Source: an uncultured Prevotella sp.
Lineage (GTDB): Bacteria > Bacteroidota > Bacteroidia > Bacteroidales > Bacteroidaceae
DNA: 42,402 nt
Assembly (NCBI GenBank): GCA_900315835.1
Contig: ONAR01000037.1
Location: forward strand, 1 to 42,402
Direction: 5' to 3'
The notes beneath the pieces are model-generated. The model was given only the letters and a program-made list of their open reading frames with translations. It had not been told where the DNA came from and did not search any database. Below are positions 1-9,105 of the stretch, piece by piece; positions within the stretch are counted from its first letter, which is position 1, and each line of letters opens with the position of its first letter. Position numbers and translations under genes: made by a program.

Positions 1-144
1 ACCATTTGGGCATGCGGGGGTATGTGTCTCAAAACTACCACCCCCCTATTTATCAGAATATCAGCTCTAAGACTAATAGCTTTTTTAGAGGAAATATACG
101 GATTATTTTTCTCAATTCGGCAATATTACTGCAAAGATTTTGTG
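1..144. other. intergenic region, no gene seen
   Basis: No convincing coding region. The only structure seen is a weak inverted repeat (CTCTAA at 65-70, TTAGAG at 85-90) downstream of the minus-strand operon that ends at 145; it may act as a terminator but has short arms. Confidence 0.4.
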
Positions 145-1191
145 CTATAGTCGCCGACCCTCCTTATAAATCACCTTCAACAATTGTCTGCCAAGACAGG
201 GGCGGTAGTGCGATGATTCGTAGAAATTATGATAATCGATGGAATAAGCGTTCTTACCCGAGAAGTCGAAGACGTTTTGCTTGCCGAAGATTGTCTCGAG
301 CACCTGCTTGTCTTTCGGATTGAGCTTGACCTCATTGAAATCAGGACTAATGATGAACCGATAGCTGGTTTGGTGACGCTTCAGTTGACTGGCTATGCTG
401 CGCAACACCTCTGCCTGAGGCGCATAGATATAAGGTGGTGCCACCGATGTTTTTCGCAAGGCAGCCTTCTGCTTGATATCCTCCCAATAACGCTCGCCTT
501 CCTTGGCAATCATCCGCTCCCTTGGATTGAGACAGTCGTTGTTGCGCGAGTCACGCACACGTCCATAGGGGTTCATAAACTTGCTGTTTTCATCGATTTT
601 ACCACTCACCTTATAGCGCAGATAAGCGTATAAGAAATCGGGTCGGAAGAAGGCGCGCAGCAAGTCGAATTGGGTGAGCAGTTGGCTACGTCCCGACACT
701 TCAGCAGGAAGGATGTACTCGAAGCCGGATTTAAGTTGATCTTTATCCATTGCCGTTACATCCAATATAATCAGCACGTTGCCAATGTTGGCCTTGTCTT
801 TGTTGAGCGCCTTGAGTTTGGCATCTATCGCAGCCAGCGATTCCGCATTGCCAAAGAGTCGGACCGCCCTACTGCCTTTCGGCAAGTAGCGCTCCCAGTC
901 GGTGCAGCGGAAAGCCATTGTGCAGGAGTTGCCGAGTATGAAGGAGTTGAATGGCCGGTGGGCATCGCGCGCATTCTGGTATATGCCCCACTCCACGATA
1001 TTCTCATTGAGGCGGGTGGGCGCATCATAGGTCTGATAACGATGCAGTGCCATGAACGGATCGTCGATGAGATAGAGCACCATGATAGCCCAAAAGGGAC
1101 TGAGGAAGATGAGTATTCTAACGAGCAGTCGCATGGCAGCACGACGCCCTTTACGCGTGGGGGCGCTTTGATGGGAATTCAGCATTTTCAT
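145..1191 (-). CDS. SGNH/DltD-like membrane-anchored protein of a dlt-like operon
   Basis: Last gene of a dlt-like operon. The ATG at 1191 overlaps the TGA of the upstream MBOAT gene (ATGA), which is why this start is preferred over an in-frame codon at 1284; this gives 348 residues. One membrane segment lies at about residues 21-42 and the rest is predicted extracytoplasmic. An ILGNSCT motif at about 85-91 resembles the nucleophile block of SGNH hydrolases (candidate Ser89), and an ESSHYRP stretch near the C-terminus could supply the catalytic His. Family knowledge: DltD, AlgJ/AlgX and PatB-type SGNH proteins work with MBOAT partners to move acyl groups onto surface polymers. The role here is inferred from context; the substrate is unknown. 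Confidence 0.72.
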   Translation of the reverse strand: MKMLNSHQSAPTRKGRRAAMRLLVRILIFLSPFWAIMVLYLIDDPFMALHRYQTYDAPTRLNENIVEWGIYQNARDAHRPFNSFILGNSCTMAFRCTDWERYLPKGSRAVRLFGNAESLAAIDAKLKALNKDKANIGNVLIILDVTAMDKDQLKSGFEYILPAEVSGRSQLLTQFDLLRAFFRPDFLYAYLRYKVSGKIDENSKFMNPYGRVRDSRNNDCLNPRERMIAKEGERYWEDIKQKAALRKTSVAPPYIYAPQAEVLRSIASQLKRHQTSYRFIISPDFNEVKLNPKDKQVLETIFGKQNVFDFSGKNAYSIDYHNFYESSHYRPCLGRQLLKVIYKEGRRL

Positions 1192-2582
1192 CAGAATTGC
1201 AGATAAATAAAGGTGTCCTCGCCATATTTGCCATAGATGAAGAGCGCTACGACAAGCATGTAATATACGGCCCAGCGCTGCCAAGTCGGACGTTTGGCGA
1301 GCATTTGGAAGAGGTCACGGCGGTCGGTGAAGAACTCATAGACCATCACTAACACAAACGCCACACCGGCGACGATGGCGGTGTGGTCCTGCATACCGAG
1401 GTTCATCTCCTTCCAACTGTCGTGCGCTTGCAGCGAGATGTGGCTGATGAAATACCATGCGGCTGACAGCGACGGACATTTAAAGAAAACCAGCGACAGG
1501 GCGAAGATGATGTAGGTGCGGATGATGGAATAAGTGGTGGCAATGCCGTTCCCTACTCTTTCACGGACGGTCTTGCGCAGGGTCGACGTGTTCTGTTCAA
1601 AGATAATCACCAGGCCCTGAATCAGTCCATAGACCACAAAGTTCCATCCGGCTCCATGCCAGATTCCCAGTACCACAAACGTGATGAGCAGACTCAACGA
1701 GATGCCCCAACGCCCCCACTGGCGGAAGGTACCGGCCAACGGCAAGTAGAGGTAATCGCGCACCCACGAGGAGAGCGAGATATGCCATCGGCGCCAGAAA
1801 TCGGCCGTTGAAGTGGAGATAAACGGACGGTTGAAGTTGGGCGACAGCCTCAGTCCGAACATGGCGGCGCAACCAATGGCAATGTTGGTGTAGCCGCCGA
1901 AGTCGCCATACATATCAATGGGATAGAGCAGACAAGCCATGAGCAACTGCAAGCCGGACGCGCTCTGATAATGGTTGAAGACATTGTCGATATAAGGCGA
2001 AATGGAATCGGACAGAACGATCTTCATGATAAGGCCCACGATGATGAGTTTCACTCCGTAGGTCATGTCCTCATAGCTTGCGGGCTTCAGCGTCTTGAGC
2101 TGCGGCAGTAGACTGCCAGAGCGCTCAATAGGGCCAGAGAGAAACTTCATGAAAAGCAACATATAGAGCAGGAAATCAACGACATTGCGCTCCGCCCGTT
2201 GCTCTTCCCAATACACATCGGTCAGATAACTGAGTGCCTGAAAAGTGTAAAACGACATGCCCAGCGGGAAGATGAGCGAGTGGTCGCCGGTCCATTCGGC
2301 AGCGTAGCGGGCACCGAGCCAGGTGAACACAAGCACCGTTACGGCTGACCAAAAGACCAGTGAATAGTGACGACCCTGCAAGGCGCGAGAGATGGCGATG
2401 CCTGCACCGTAAGTGAACAACGCCACAGCCAAGGCGGCAACAAGAAACATCCAATGGTAATAGCCAATGAAAATGCAGCTGGCCAACAGCAGACAGGGCT
2501 TGCGGAAGCGTTGCGGAGAGAGATAGAAAACGAGGAAAGTGAGCACGAACAACAGCACGTACTCCATCGAAATAAACGACAT
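1191..2582 (-). CDS. MBOAT family O-acyltransferase (DltB-like)
   Basis: Polytopic membrane protein of 463 residues, the usual size for DltB/AlgI-type MBOAT proteins. The DltB-like block YGDFGGYTNIAIG lies at about 225-237, FWRRWHISLSSWVRDYLYLP at about 262-281 (His267), and the IWHGAGWNF block at about 307-315 carries the presumed catalytic His309. Family knowledge: DltB takes a thioester-bound group from a carrier protein and passes it across the membrane. The acyl carrier gene lies 21 bp upstream and the SGNH partner overlaps by 4 bp downstream, so a carrier-to-membrane relay is likely. Whether the group is D-alanine or another acid cannot be read from sequence. Confidence 0.88.
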   Translation of the reverse strand: MSFISMEYVLLFVLTFLVFYLSPQRFRKPCLLLASCIFIGYYHWMFLVAALAVALFTYGAGIAISRALQGRHYSLVFWSAVTVLVFTWLGARYAAEWTGDHSLIFPLGMSFYTFQALSYLTDVYWEEQRAERNVVDFLLYMLLFMKFLSGPIERSGSLLPQLKTLKPASYEDMTYGVKLIIVGLIMKIVLSDSISPYIDNVFNHYQSASGLQLLMACLLYPIDMYGDFGGYTNIAIGCAAMFGLRLSPNFNRPFISTSTADFWRRWHISLSSWVRDYLYLPLAGTFRQWGRWGISLSLLITFVVLGIWHGAGWNFVVYGLIQGLVIIFEQNTSTLRKTVRERVGNGIATTYSIIRTYIIFALSLVFFKCPSLSAAWYFISHISLQAHDSWKEMNLGMQDHTAIVAGVAFVLVMVYEFFTDRRDLFQMLAKRPTWQRWAVYYMLVVALFIYGKYGEDTFIYLQF

Positions 2583-2603
2583 TGCTAATGGAGATTTATG
2601 CTT

Positions 2604-2846
2604 TTATTCCGCTTTTTTGCTGATACCGGAACACAGGTCACCGATATTCTTCAGCCGTACGATTTCTCTGAAGGAGAAATGAATGTGAAACGTTTTCTCC
2701 ACCTCGCTGATAAGAATCATGTTGGTCAACGAGTCCCAACCGTCAACATCCTTGGCGGTTGTGTCCGGGGTGAGATTGATGTTGTCGCGCTTCAGCACCT
2801 TCCGGAAGATGCTGTTGAGCGTTTCTAAAATGGTTTGTTCGTCCAT
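2604..2846 (-). CDS. acyl carrier protein (DltC-like)
   Basis: Small acidic four-helix carrier protein of 80 residues. The GWDSL motif at about 36-40 holds Ser39, the expected 4'-phosphopantetheine attachment site. It lies between the adenylating ligase (10 bp upstream) and the MBOAT gene (21 bp downstream), which points to a dedicated carrier loaded by the ligase rather than the housekeeping fatty-acid ACP. The exact acyl or aminoacyl group carried is inferred only from context. Confidence 0.87.
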   Translation of the reverse strand: MDEQTILETLNSIFRKVLKRDNINLTPDTTAKDVDGWDSLTNMILISEVEKTFHIHFSFREIVRLKNIGDLCSGISKKAE

Positions 2847-2856
2847 TGTAGCTTAA

Positions 2857-4362
2857 CTATTTAATATATTGTTCTTTTAATTTCCTTTTATCGGTCTTGT
2901 TGTTGCTGTTGAGCGGAAACGCCGGCACAAAGTGGATGTGGTGAGGCACCATGTAAGGAGGCAACACCTCCTGCAGGTGATGCAGCAGCGCTGACTCGTC
3001 GCTGTCCTGCCCTTCGATAAAGAGGTGCAACTCAATGTTGTCTTCCTTATTGGCCTCGGCCAGTACAACGGCATCGCGTTTGTGCCCATAGTAAGTCTTC
3101 GTCTGCCATGCAATCTCGTCGAGTTCCACGCGAAAGCCCTGTATCTTTACCTGAGAGTCAGCACGTCCGCAATAGAGCAGGTCGCCCTCAGCATCGCGTA
3201 TGCATCGGTCACCGGTGCGATAATACCGGCGTCCGTCTTTTTCAACAAAGCATGAGGCGGAACGTTCAGGATTATGCCAGTAACCTTTCATCACCTGCGG
3301 TCCGGCAATCCACAGCTCACCTTCCTCGCTGTCGGGCAGGCTGTTGCCATCCTTGTCGACAACGCGCGCCTCCATACCGGCGAAGGGTTTGCCTATGGCT
3401 GCCATGCCGTTGTGGTGTTTACAATTATTGGCAGGCATGTGGTAGGCGGTGCAATAGATGGTGGCCTCGGTAGGACCATAGAGATTGAACACCTCGGCAT
3501 TAGGGATACAGGGGCGGAAGCTGGCCATCAGCTTCACATCAGTGGCTTCGGCTGTGACGATGAGATAGCGCAGTTTGGGCAGTGAGATTTCGCCAAAATA
3601 AGATCGCGCCAAACGCAATACCGACGGCGCTATGGCAGCGAACGTGAGCTGGCCGCTTTCGATGACATCGAGTACATTCAGGTATTTCATACCCTCAGAA
3701 GGAACGGTGTAGACGCTGGCTCCGAGCGTCAGCGGATAGAGAAACGATACCACCGACACGTCGAACGTGAGTTCGAACATCTGCAGCATGCGGTCGTTGT
3801 GGTCCAAATGGAAGCCCAATTGACGGTAGGCAGCATAGAAGGCATTGAGGTTGTCGCGCGAGATGGGGACACCCTTTGGCCGCCCCGTACTGCCGGAGGT
3901 AAAGATGATATAAGCCGGATTGTCGGATGGGGTCACGCTGATGGGCATGTCGCAGTCCGGCTCCATGCTGACGTCGGCCGAGCAGATTTGTTTCAGACCA
4001 GATGCACAACCGATGATGTTGCGGCAATACACCACCACCTCGATGCCTGCATCGGTGATGATACTTGCATTGCGCTCATCGGGGAAATCGGGATGCAGCA
4101 CCACATAAGTCTTGCCTAAGAATAACGTTGCAAGAATAGCGGCATAGGTCTGAAGATTGTTTTCAGCCACGATGCCTATTGTTGTACAACTGTTCCGCCC
4201 GATGATTGCCATCAGTCTGGCGGTAAGCGCGCTGAGCTGGGAATAGCGATAGTGTTCTCCTTCTATCACCATTGCCGTTCGGTCTCTCCATTCATGCATA
4301 GAACGGGCAATGTCATTCAGCATGTTAGCTGCCTCACTGGCAGTATTTTCCTTTATTGGCAT
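2857..4362 (-). CDS. amino acid/acyl adenylating ligase (DltA-like)
   Basis: ANL-superfamily adenylate-forming enzyme of 501 residues, the length of DltA. Visible motifs: the P-loop-like IIFTSGSTGRPKG (about 152-164), NLYGPTEATIYC (about 293-304), the ATP-ribose binding YRTGDR region (about 378-383) and a C-terminal lysine in the NKTDKRKL tail. It should activate a carboxylic acid with ATP and load it on the carrier protein encoded next. It is the first gene of the operon. Gene order ligase-carrier-MBOAT-SGNH matches DltACBD function, but substrate specificity (D-Ala versus another acid) is not established. Confidence 0.83.
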   Translation of the reverse strand: MPIKENTASEAANMLNDIARSMHEWRDRTAMVIEGEHYRYSQLSALTARLMAIIGRNSCTTIGIVAENNLQTYAAILATLFLGKTYVVLHPDFPDERNASIITDAGIEVVVYCRNIIGCASGLKQICSADVSMEPDCDMPISVTPSDNPAYIIFTSGSTGRPKGVPISRDNLNAFYAAYRQLGFHLDHNDRMLQMFELTFDVSVVSFLYPLTLGASVYTVPSEGMKYLNVLDVIESGQLTFAAIAPSVLRLARSYFGEISLPKLRYLIVTAEATDVKLMASFRPCIPNAEVFNLYGPTEATIYCTAYHMPANNCKHHNGMAAIGKPFAGMEARVVDKDGNSLPDSEEGELWIAGPQVMKGYWHNPERSASCFVEKDGRRYYRTGDRCIRDAEGDLLYCGRADSQVKIQGFRVELDEIAWQTKTYYGHKRDAVVLAEANKEDNIELHLFIEGQDSDESALLHHLQEVLPPYMVPHHIHFVPAFPLNSNNKTDKRKLKEQYIK

Positions 4363-4416
4363 TTTATTTATTGTAATATCCTCTATAGTTTGAGACGGAA
4401 GGGAAGCTGAATCCCC

Positions 4417-4429
4417 CTATACGGTATAG
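4417..4429. promoter_or_regulatory. 13-bp perfect palindrome upstream of the dlt-like operon
   Basis: CTATAC-G-GTATAG lies 55 bp upstream of the ligase start, between that operon and the histidine kinase terminator. It could be an operator for the operon, for example for the neighbouring response regulator; this is inference from position only. Confidence 0.3.
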
Positions 4430-4449
4430 ACTTTTTTATCAAAGCCCTA

Positions 4450-4485
4450 CAAAAAATAAATGCAAGGCTCAGTAAAAACCTTGCA
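4450..4485 (-). terminator. likely terminator of the histidine kinase transcript
   Basis: Read on the minus strand: TGCAAGG, an 11-nt loop, then CCTTGCA followed by a T-rich tail (TTTATTTTTTG). It lies about 45 bp beyond the stop of the kinase gene and separates it from the dlt-like operon. Confidence 0.65.
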
Positions 4486-4530
4486 AGATGATTCTGATTT
4501 ATCCATTCATCGGCAGTAATACCGACACTC

Positions 4531-5946
4531 CTATGGCTTCAGCGTGAAGTTGAAGCAGAGGCCGCCACAAGGATTGTTGTTGACCGTGATGGTGCCGCCA
4601 TGCACTCTCACGGCATTTTTGACGATAGCCAGTCCCAATCCGGTGCCGCCCATCTTCCGGCTTCGGCCCTTATCAACACGGTAGAAGCGTTCGAAGAGAC
4701 GCGGCAGATGCTCGGGTGCCACACCGATGCCGTTGTCGCTGAAGGTGAAATGCCAATAGGGCTGCTCCCATTGCGCCTTCACGCTGATATGGGTGCCCAT
4801 GCCGGCGTAGGCGATGGCGTTGTCGGTGAGGTTGCGGAAGATGCTGTAGAGCAGACTGCGGTTGCCGTGCACCTTGATTTTGCTGGGAATATCACAGCGC
4901 ATCGTCATATCGTGCTGTTCAAGATTGAACTGACATTCTTTCTCGATGGTGCGTATCAACTCAGCTACATCGACATCCTCGTAACTTATCACGTCGGCAC
5001 CGTCGTCCATGCGGTTGAGCGTCGACATATCGTTGAGCAATGCGGCGAGTCGCTTGCTTTGGGCGTAACAGCGGTCGAGGAAGACGTCGCGCGTCTTGTC
5101 GTCGATATGAGGATTTTCGAGGATGGTCTCCAGATAGCCCTGAATGCTGGCCACAGGTGTCTTCAGTTCGTGGGCTACATTCTGCGTGAGCTGTCTTTTG
5201 AGTACATTTTGCTCCTGCTGCGTACGCTGCAGCTTGAGATAAAGTTTGATGATGCGCGCAGCCGTGTCGCCGAGCTCATCGTTGGAGAAATTGACCAATT
5301 CCTCGGTGTCCAGTCGGGCGTTGTGGTCGGCGCGTGTGGCGAAATCGTTGAGTCGCGTGATGCTCTTGCCCAAGCGATGCATGAAGCGGTAGAGCACAAA
5401 GGTGAGCAGGAGCATCACACCGAATGCGAACCAGATGTAATGTTGGTCGGCGCGCAGACTATTGCTCAGGCTCACGCTATAGGGCAATGCCGAGCGTACA
5501 ACATAGTGATTGTTAGGGAAATAGGTAGCGCTGTAGAAATAGTCGTGGTTGAGCGTGGGGCTGTTACGGTCGACAATCGAACCGGTACCCTTCTTCAACG
5601 CCTGCGCTATCTCGGGGCGGTTGAGGTGATTGGCCATCGAGGCATAGTTCTTCTGCACATTGTCGAAAAGAACCTTCCCATCCTCTCTGACGATGGTGAC
5701 GCGCAATCCGTCGGTATTATACTTCTTAAGGTATTGTTGTATGGTCGTCTCATCAATGCCTTTTCCCATGTAGACGATGGCATCGTGCAGCTGTTTGTTG
5801 AACGACTGCAGGCGCAGATCCATCGTGCTAATCTTGTATTGCTTCTCGCGGTACTGCTGAAAGACGATGAACGATACCGCAAAGAGCAAGAACAGCGTCA
5901 GCACGCTGAGATAGAGTCTGTTGCCTATGGTTAACCGCTTACGCAT
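4531..5946 (-). CDS. two-component sensor histidine kinase
   Basis: Membrane histidine kinase of 471 residues. A TM segment at about 11-30 and another at about 169-188 enclose a roughly 135-residue extracytoplasmic sensor domain; a HAMP-like linker follows. The HisKA box NVAHELKTP places the phospho-acceptor at His259. The ATPase part shows the N box around Asn372/Asn376, the DNGIG box at 404-408 and GGTGLGLAI at about 433-441. It starts 23 bp after the response regulator gene and forms an operon with it. The architecture resembles PhoR-type kinases; the signal is unknown. Confidence 0.92.
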   Translation of the reverse strand: MRKRLTIGNRLYLSVLTLFLLFAVSFIVFQQYREKQYKISTMDLRLQSFNKQLHDAIVYMGKGIDETTIQQYLKKYNTDGLRVTIVREDGKVLFDNVQKNYASMANHLNRPEIAQALKKGTGSIVDRNSPTLNHDYFYSATYFPNNHYVVRSALPYSVSLSNSLRADQHYIWFAFGVMLLLTFVLYRFMHRLGKSITRLNDFATRADHNARLDTEELVNFSNDELGDTAARIIKLYLKLQRTQQEQNVLKRQLTQNVAHELKTPVASIQGYLETILENPHIDDKTRDVFLDRCYAQSKRLAALLNDMSTLNRMDDGADVISYEDVDVAELIRTIEKECQFNLEQHDMTMRCDIPSKIKVHGNRSLLYSIFRNLTDNAIAYAGMGTHISVKAQWEQPYWHFTFSDNGIGVAPEHLPRLFERFYRVDKGRSRKMGGTGLGLAIVKNAVRVHGGTITVNNNPCGGLCFNFTLKP

Positions 5947-5969
5947 GGTTTACATTATAATAAAAGGGG

Positions 5970-6665
5970 TCATGCATCGAAATAATAACCGAAGCCCAAA
6001 CGGGTCACGATGTTGTCGGCATAGGGACCGAGCTTCTTCCTCACGCGGGTGATATTGACGTCGACCGTTCGGTCGGAGACGATGACGTCGGTAGGCCAGA
6101 TGCGGCGGATGAGGTCGTGGCGCGAATACACCCGCCCCATCTTTTCCAGTAAAGTGCAGAGGATGCCAAACTCCGTCTTGGTGAAGACCACATCCTCGCC
6201 GTCGACCTCTACCGCCTTGCGGTCGAGGTCAACCACCAGTCCCTTGTATTGCAACTGATGCTTAGGTTCCTCGACATTCTCTACATGCGTACGGCGCAGC
6301 ACCGCCCTGATGCGGAGCAGCACCTCGCGGATGGAGAAAGGTTTGGAGATGTAGTCGTCGGCCCCCAGGTTGAAGCCCGTAATCTTGTCGTGCTCTGAGC
6401 CTTTTGCTGTAAGGAAAATAATAGGAATGTGACTGGTGGCCTCGTTGCTGCGCAGATGCTTAGCTACTTCAAAGCCATTCATTCCTCCCATCATAACATC
6501 AAGCAAGATGAGCTGATAGTTGGTTACATTCAGCGACAACGCCTCCTCGCCGGAGTTGGCCGTGTCGACCTGATAGCCTTCGGTCTCCAGGTTGTACCTG
6601 AGTATCTCACAGAGATCTTCCTCGTCGTCAACCACTAAGATGTGTATGTTCGTATTGTTTTCCAT
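5970..6665 (-). CDS. OmpR/PhoB-family response regulator
   Basis: Receiver domain plus C-terminal winged helix. From the ATG at 6665 it has 231 residues: acidic pair Asp13/Asp14, phospho-acceptor Asp56 (LLDVMM), Thr86 and Lys108, followed by the DNA-binding domain with the RTVDVNITRVRKKLG recognition region. A longer reading frame begins at 6698, but a TAnnTTTG promoter box lies at 6674-6681, inside that extension, so the 6665 start is preferred. It is the partner of the histidine kinase encoded directly downstream. Confidence 0.92.
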   Translation of the reverse strand: MENNTNIHILVVDDEEDLCEILRYNLETEGYQVDTANSGEEALSLNVTNYQLILLDVMMGGMNGFEVAKHLRSNEATSHIPIIFLTAKGSEHDKITGFNLGADDYISKPFSIREVLLRIRAVLRRTHVENVEEPKHQLQYKGLVVDLDRKAVEVDGEDVVFTKTEFGILCTLLEKMGRVYSRHDLIRRIWPTDVIVSDRTVDVNITRVRKKLGPYADNIVTRLGFGYYFDA

Positions 6666-6673
6666 TTCGATTG

Positions 6674-6681
6674 CAAAGTTA
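6674..6681 (-). promoter_or_regulatory. -7 box of the response regulator promoter
   Basis: TAACTTTG on the minus strand, only 8 nt before the ATG at 6665, which implies a leaderless or near-leaderless mRNA. Confidence 0.5.
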
Positions 6682-6786
6682 GAAGGAAAATGTTGCATTC
6701 GTGTGATAACGGTGTTTCAATTTCGTTACATTTGCCGAAATCTTATGGAAAAGGCCGCATCAGTTTGCCCTGTCCAATAATAAGCA

Positions 6787-6825
6787 CCACGCCGAAGCCG
6801 GGTGAAAATCCCAGCTTCGGCGTGG
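6787..6825 (-). terminator. terminator of the GH3 glycosidase transcript
   Basis: Perfect 12-bp inverted repeat (CCACGCCGAAGC at 6787-6798, GCTTCGGCGTGG at 6814-6825) just beyond the glycosidase stop, followed on the minus strand by TGCTTATTATT. The stem is GC-rich and the T tract only moderate. Confidence 0.7.
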
Positions 6826-6838
6826 CAATGGTGTGAGC

Positions 6839-9076
6839 TTATTTCAATTCAAATTTAGCTTGCAGCGGAAGGTTGTCGCTCGAAGTGCCGAGGAGTGCGA
6901 CATACGCACCCGGCTCGGCCTTCCAACCGTTTGAGGTCTCATCCCAATAGCTGAGTGCATCGCGGCCGATGGTGATGGTCACATCACGGCTCTCACCAGC
7001 CTTCAGGAACACTTTACGGAAGCCTTTCAACTCCTTGTAAGGACGGTCGATAGTTGGTTTGGCGGTGTGGATGTAGAGCTGTACGGTCTCGGCACCGTCG
7101 CGCTTGCCGGTATTCTTCACGTTCACCGTAAACGAGACGCTGTCGGACGGTGTCATTGTCGTAGCTGACGGTCTGACGTTGGAGAGCTTAAAGCTGGTGT
7201 AGCTCAGTCCATGACCGAAGGCGAATGTCGGTTTGAGATGCTGCTTGTCGGTCCAACGGTAGCCCACATAGATGCCCTCCTTATATTCCTCGTCGATAAT
7301 CTTATGGTCGGGGCGCCAGGTACCGTGCCAGGCGTCGAGTGCATGAGCACCGCAGTCATTAAGCTTAGCATACCAGGTATAAGGCAGTTTGCCGGAAGGA
7401 TTGACCTTGCCGAGCAACACGTCGGCCAGCGCATTACCCATTTCGGAGCCGAGGAACCAACCCTGAACAATGGCAGGAACCTTAGCCGACCAAGGCATGG
7501 CAACGGGATTGCCGGAGATATTCACATAAACGAAGTTCTTATTGGCTGCGGCCAGTGCCTTGATGACATCATCCTGACCATAAGGCAGCTCATAGCTCTT
7601 GCGGTCGTGGCCCTCGCAATCCTGATAGTCGCTCTTGTTGAGTCCGCCGAACATGATGACGTAGTCAGCTTTCTTAGCCTTCTCCACAGCGTCGCTGATG
7701 AGCTGCGCGGCCGAGCGGCTGTCTTTGAGGTCCTGACCAGTCTTTACGCCGTTGTACTCACCCGTGGTGTCACCCACATAGCCGCGCTCATATTCCACCT
7801 TCACGTTGGGTGCCATCTCGCTGAGTGCAGCCTTAAGGCCATTGAGCGGAGAAATCTCGCGCTGCACCTTGAGCGAACTTGAACCGCCGCCCACGGTCAT
7901 CATCTTGATGGCGTTCTCACCCACGACGAGGATGGTCTTGGCTTTGCTGAGGTTGACCGGCAACACATTGCCACGGTTCTGGAGCAATACGATACCCTCG
8001 TCGGCGACGGCCCGCGCAGTGGCATAGTGGCTTTCGGCGCAGAGCGAACCGTAAGAATGGTTGCTGCTCATGCTCGTACGGAAGATAACACGCAGCACGC
8101 GGCGCACCTTATCGTCCAACTCTTTGGTGGATACCTTACCCTCGAGGATGAGTTTCTTATAGGCGTTGGCCAGATAGTAATTGTCGTAGGCATTGCTGGC
8201 GCCTGTCGACAAGCCGTTGGTCCATGAGCCGAACTCCATGTCGAGGCCACCGCGAATGGCTTCCATCGTATTGTGGGCACCACCCCAGTCGCTGACGAGC
8301 ACGCCGTCAAACTTCCAGTCGCCTTTCAAGATCTTGTTGACGAGAATCTCGTTGTAGCAGTTGTGCTGGTTGTTATAGAGATTGTAGGCACCCATGACGG
8401 CCCACACATTGCCCTTGGTCACGGCTGCGTGGAAGGCGGGGAGATAAATCTCGTGCAGGGCGCGGTCACTGATCTTCACATTCACCTCATTGCGATATTC
8501 CTCGCTGTTGTTGAGTGCATAGTGCTTGACACAGGCAGAGACGTTGTTTGATTGAAGCCCTTTAATATAAGGTACGCACATGAGGGAAACCAAATACGGG
8601 TCCTCACTGAAATACTCGAAGTTACGGCCACCGAGCGGCGAGCGGATGATGTTGACGCCGGGACCGAGAATCATGTTCTTCTTGCGGTAGCGTCCCTCTT
8701 CGCCAAGGGCCTTACCGAAGCTGTAAGCCAGCGAGGGGTTCCATGAGGCGGCCAGACAGGTCAGCGCAGGGAAGGCAACGCAGGAGTCATTGGTCTGACC
8801 GGCTTGCTCCCACTCATCCCACAACACGTCGGGGCGGACGCCCATAGGACCGTCATCGGTCCAGAATTCGGGAATACCCAGCCGTTTAACACCTGCTGAA
8901 GAGAACTTGCTCTGCGCATGGATGACGGCAATCTTCTCGTCAAGCGTCATCCGGCTCAAGGCATCCTCAACGCGCGACTCAATGTTCTTGCTTTTGTCAA
9001 GATAAGTCGGCAGCTGCTGCGCACTCATCGTGAGCGGCAACAACATGGCGGCAATTGCCAGAATGATTTGTTTCAT
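6839..9076 (-). CDS. secreted glycoside hydrolase family 3 (beta-glucosidase-like)
   Basis: GH3 enzyme of 745 residues with a signal peptide (about 1-20, ending MSAQ). The N-terminal barrel carries KH at 184-185 and the VSDWGG block with presumed nucleophile Asp263. A GH3 C-terminal domain follows (about 360-600) and a fibronectin type III-like domain closes the protein (about 650-735). It should release terminal beta-linked sugars from oligosaccharides in the periplasm or at the surface; linkage specificity cannot be fixed from sequence. It starts 29 bp after the gmd stop on the same strand, so co-transcription is likely. No SusC/SusD pair is nearby, so this is not a standard polysaccharide utilisation locus. 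Confidence 0.92.
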   Translation of the reverse strand: MKQIILAIAAMLLPLTMSAQQLPTYLDKSKNIESRVEDALSRMTLDEKIAVIHAQSKFSSAGVKRLGIPEFWTDDGPMGVRPDVLWDEWEQAGQTNDSCVAFPALTCLAASWNPSLAYSFGKALGEEGRYRKKNMILGPGVNIIRSPLGGRNFEYFSEDPYLVSLMCVPYIKGLQSNNVSACVKHYALNNSEEYRNEVNVKISDRALHEIYLPAFHAAVTKGNVWAVMGAYNLYNNQHNCYNEILVNKILKGDWKFDGVLVSDWGGAHNTMEAIRGGLDMEFGSWTNGLSTGASNAYDNYYLANAYKKLILEGKVSTKELDDKVRRVLRVIFRTSMSSNHSYGSLCAESHYATARAVADEGIVLLQNRGNVLPVNLSKAKTILVVGENAIKMMTVGGGSSSLKVQREISPLNGLKAALSEMAPNVKVEYERGYVGDTTGEYNGVKTGQDLKDSRSAAQLISDAVEKAKKADYVIMFGGLNKSDYQDCEGHDRKSYELPYGQDDVIKALAAANKNFVYVNISGNPVAMPWSAKVPAIVQGWFLGSEMGNALADVLLGKVNPSGKLPYTWYAKLNDCGAHALDAWHGTWRPDHKIIDEEYKEGIYVGYRWTDKQHLKPTFAFGHGLSYTSFKLSNVRPSATTMTPSDSVSFTVNVKNTGKRDGAETVQLYIHTAKPTIDRPYKELKGFRKVFLKAGESRDVTITIGRDALSYWDETSNGWKAEPGAYVALLGTSSDNLPLQAKFELK

Positions 9077-9105
9077 ATATCAGTTTGATTCTTCGTATTC
9101 GTAGC

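Noticed and set aside
4600-5934. 444-codon open frame opposite the histidine kinase
   Set aside because: It is the antisense shadow of a gene with all kinase motifs; its translation has no recognisable domains and a skewed His/Val/Glu-rich composition.
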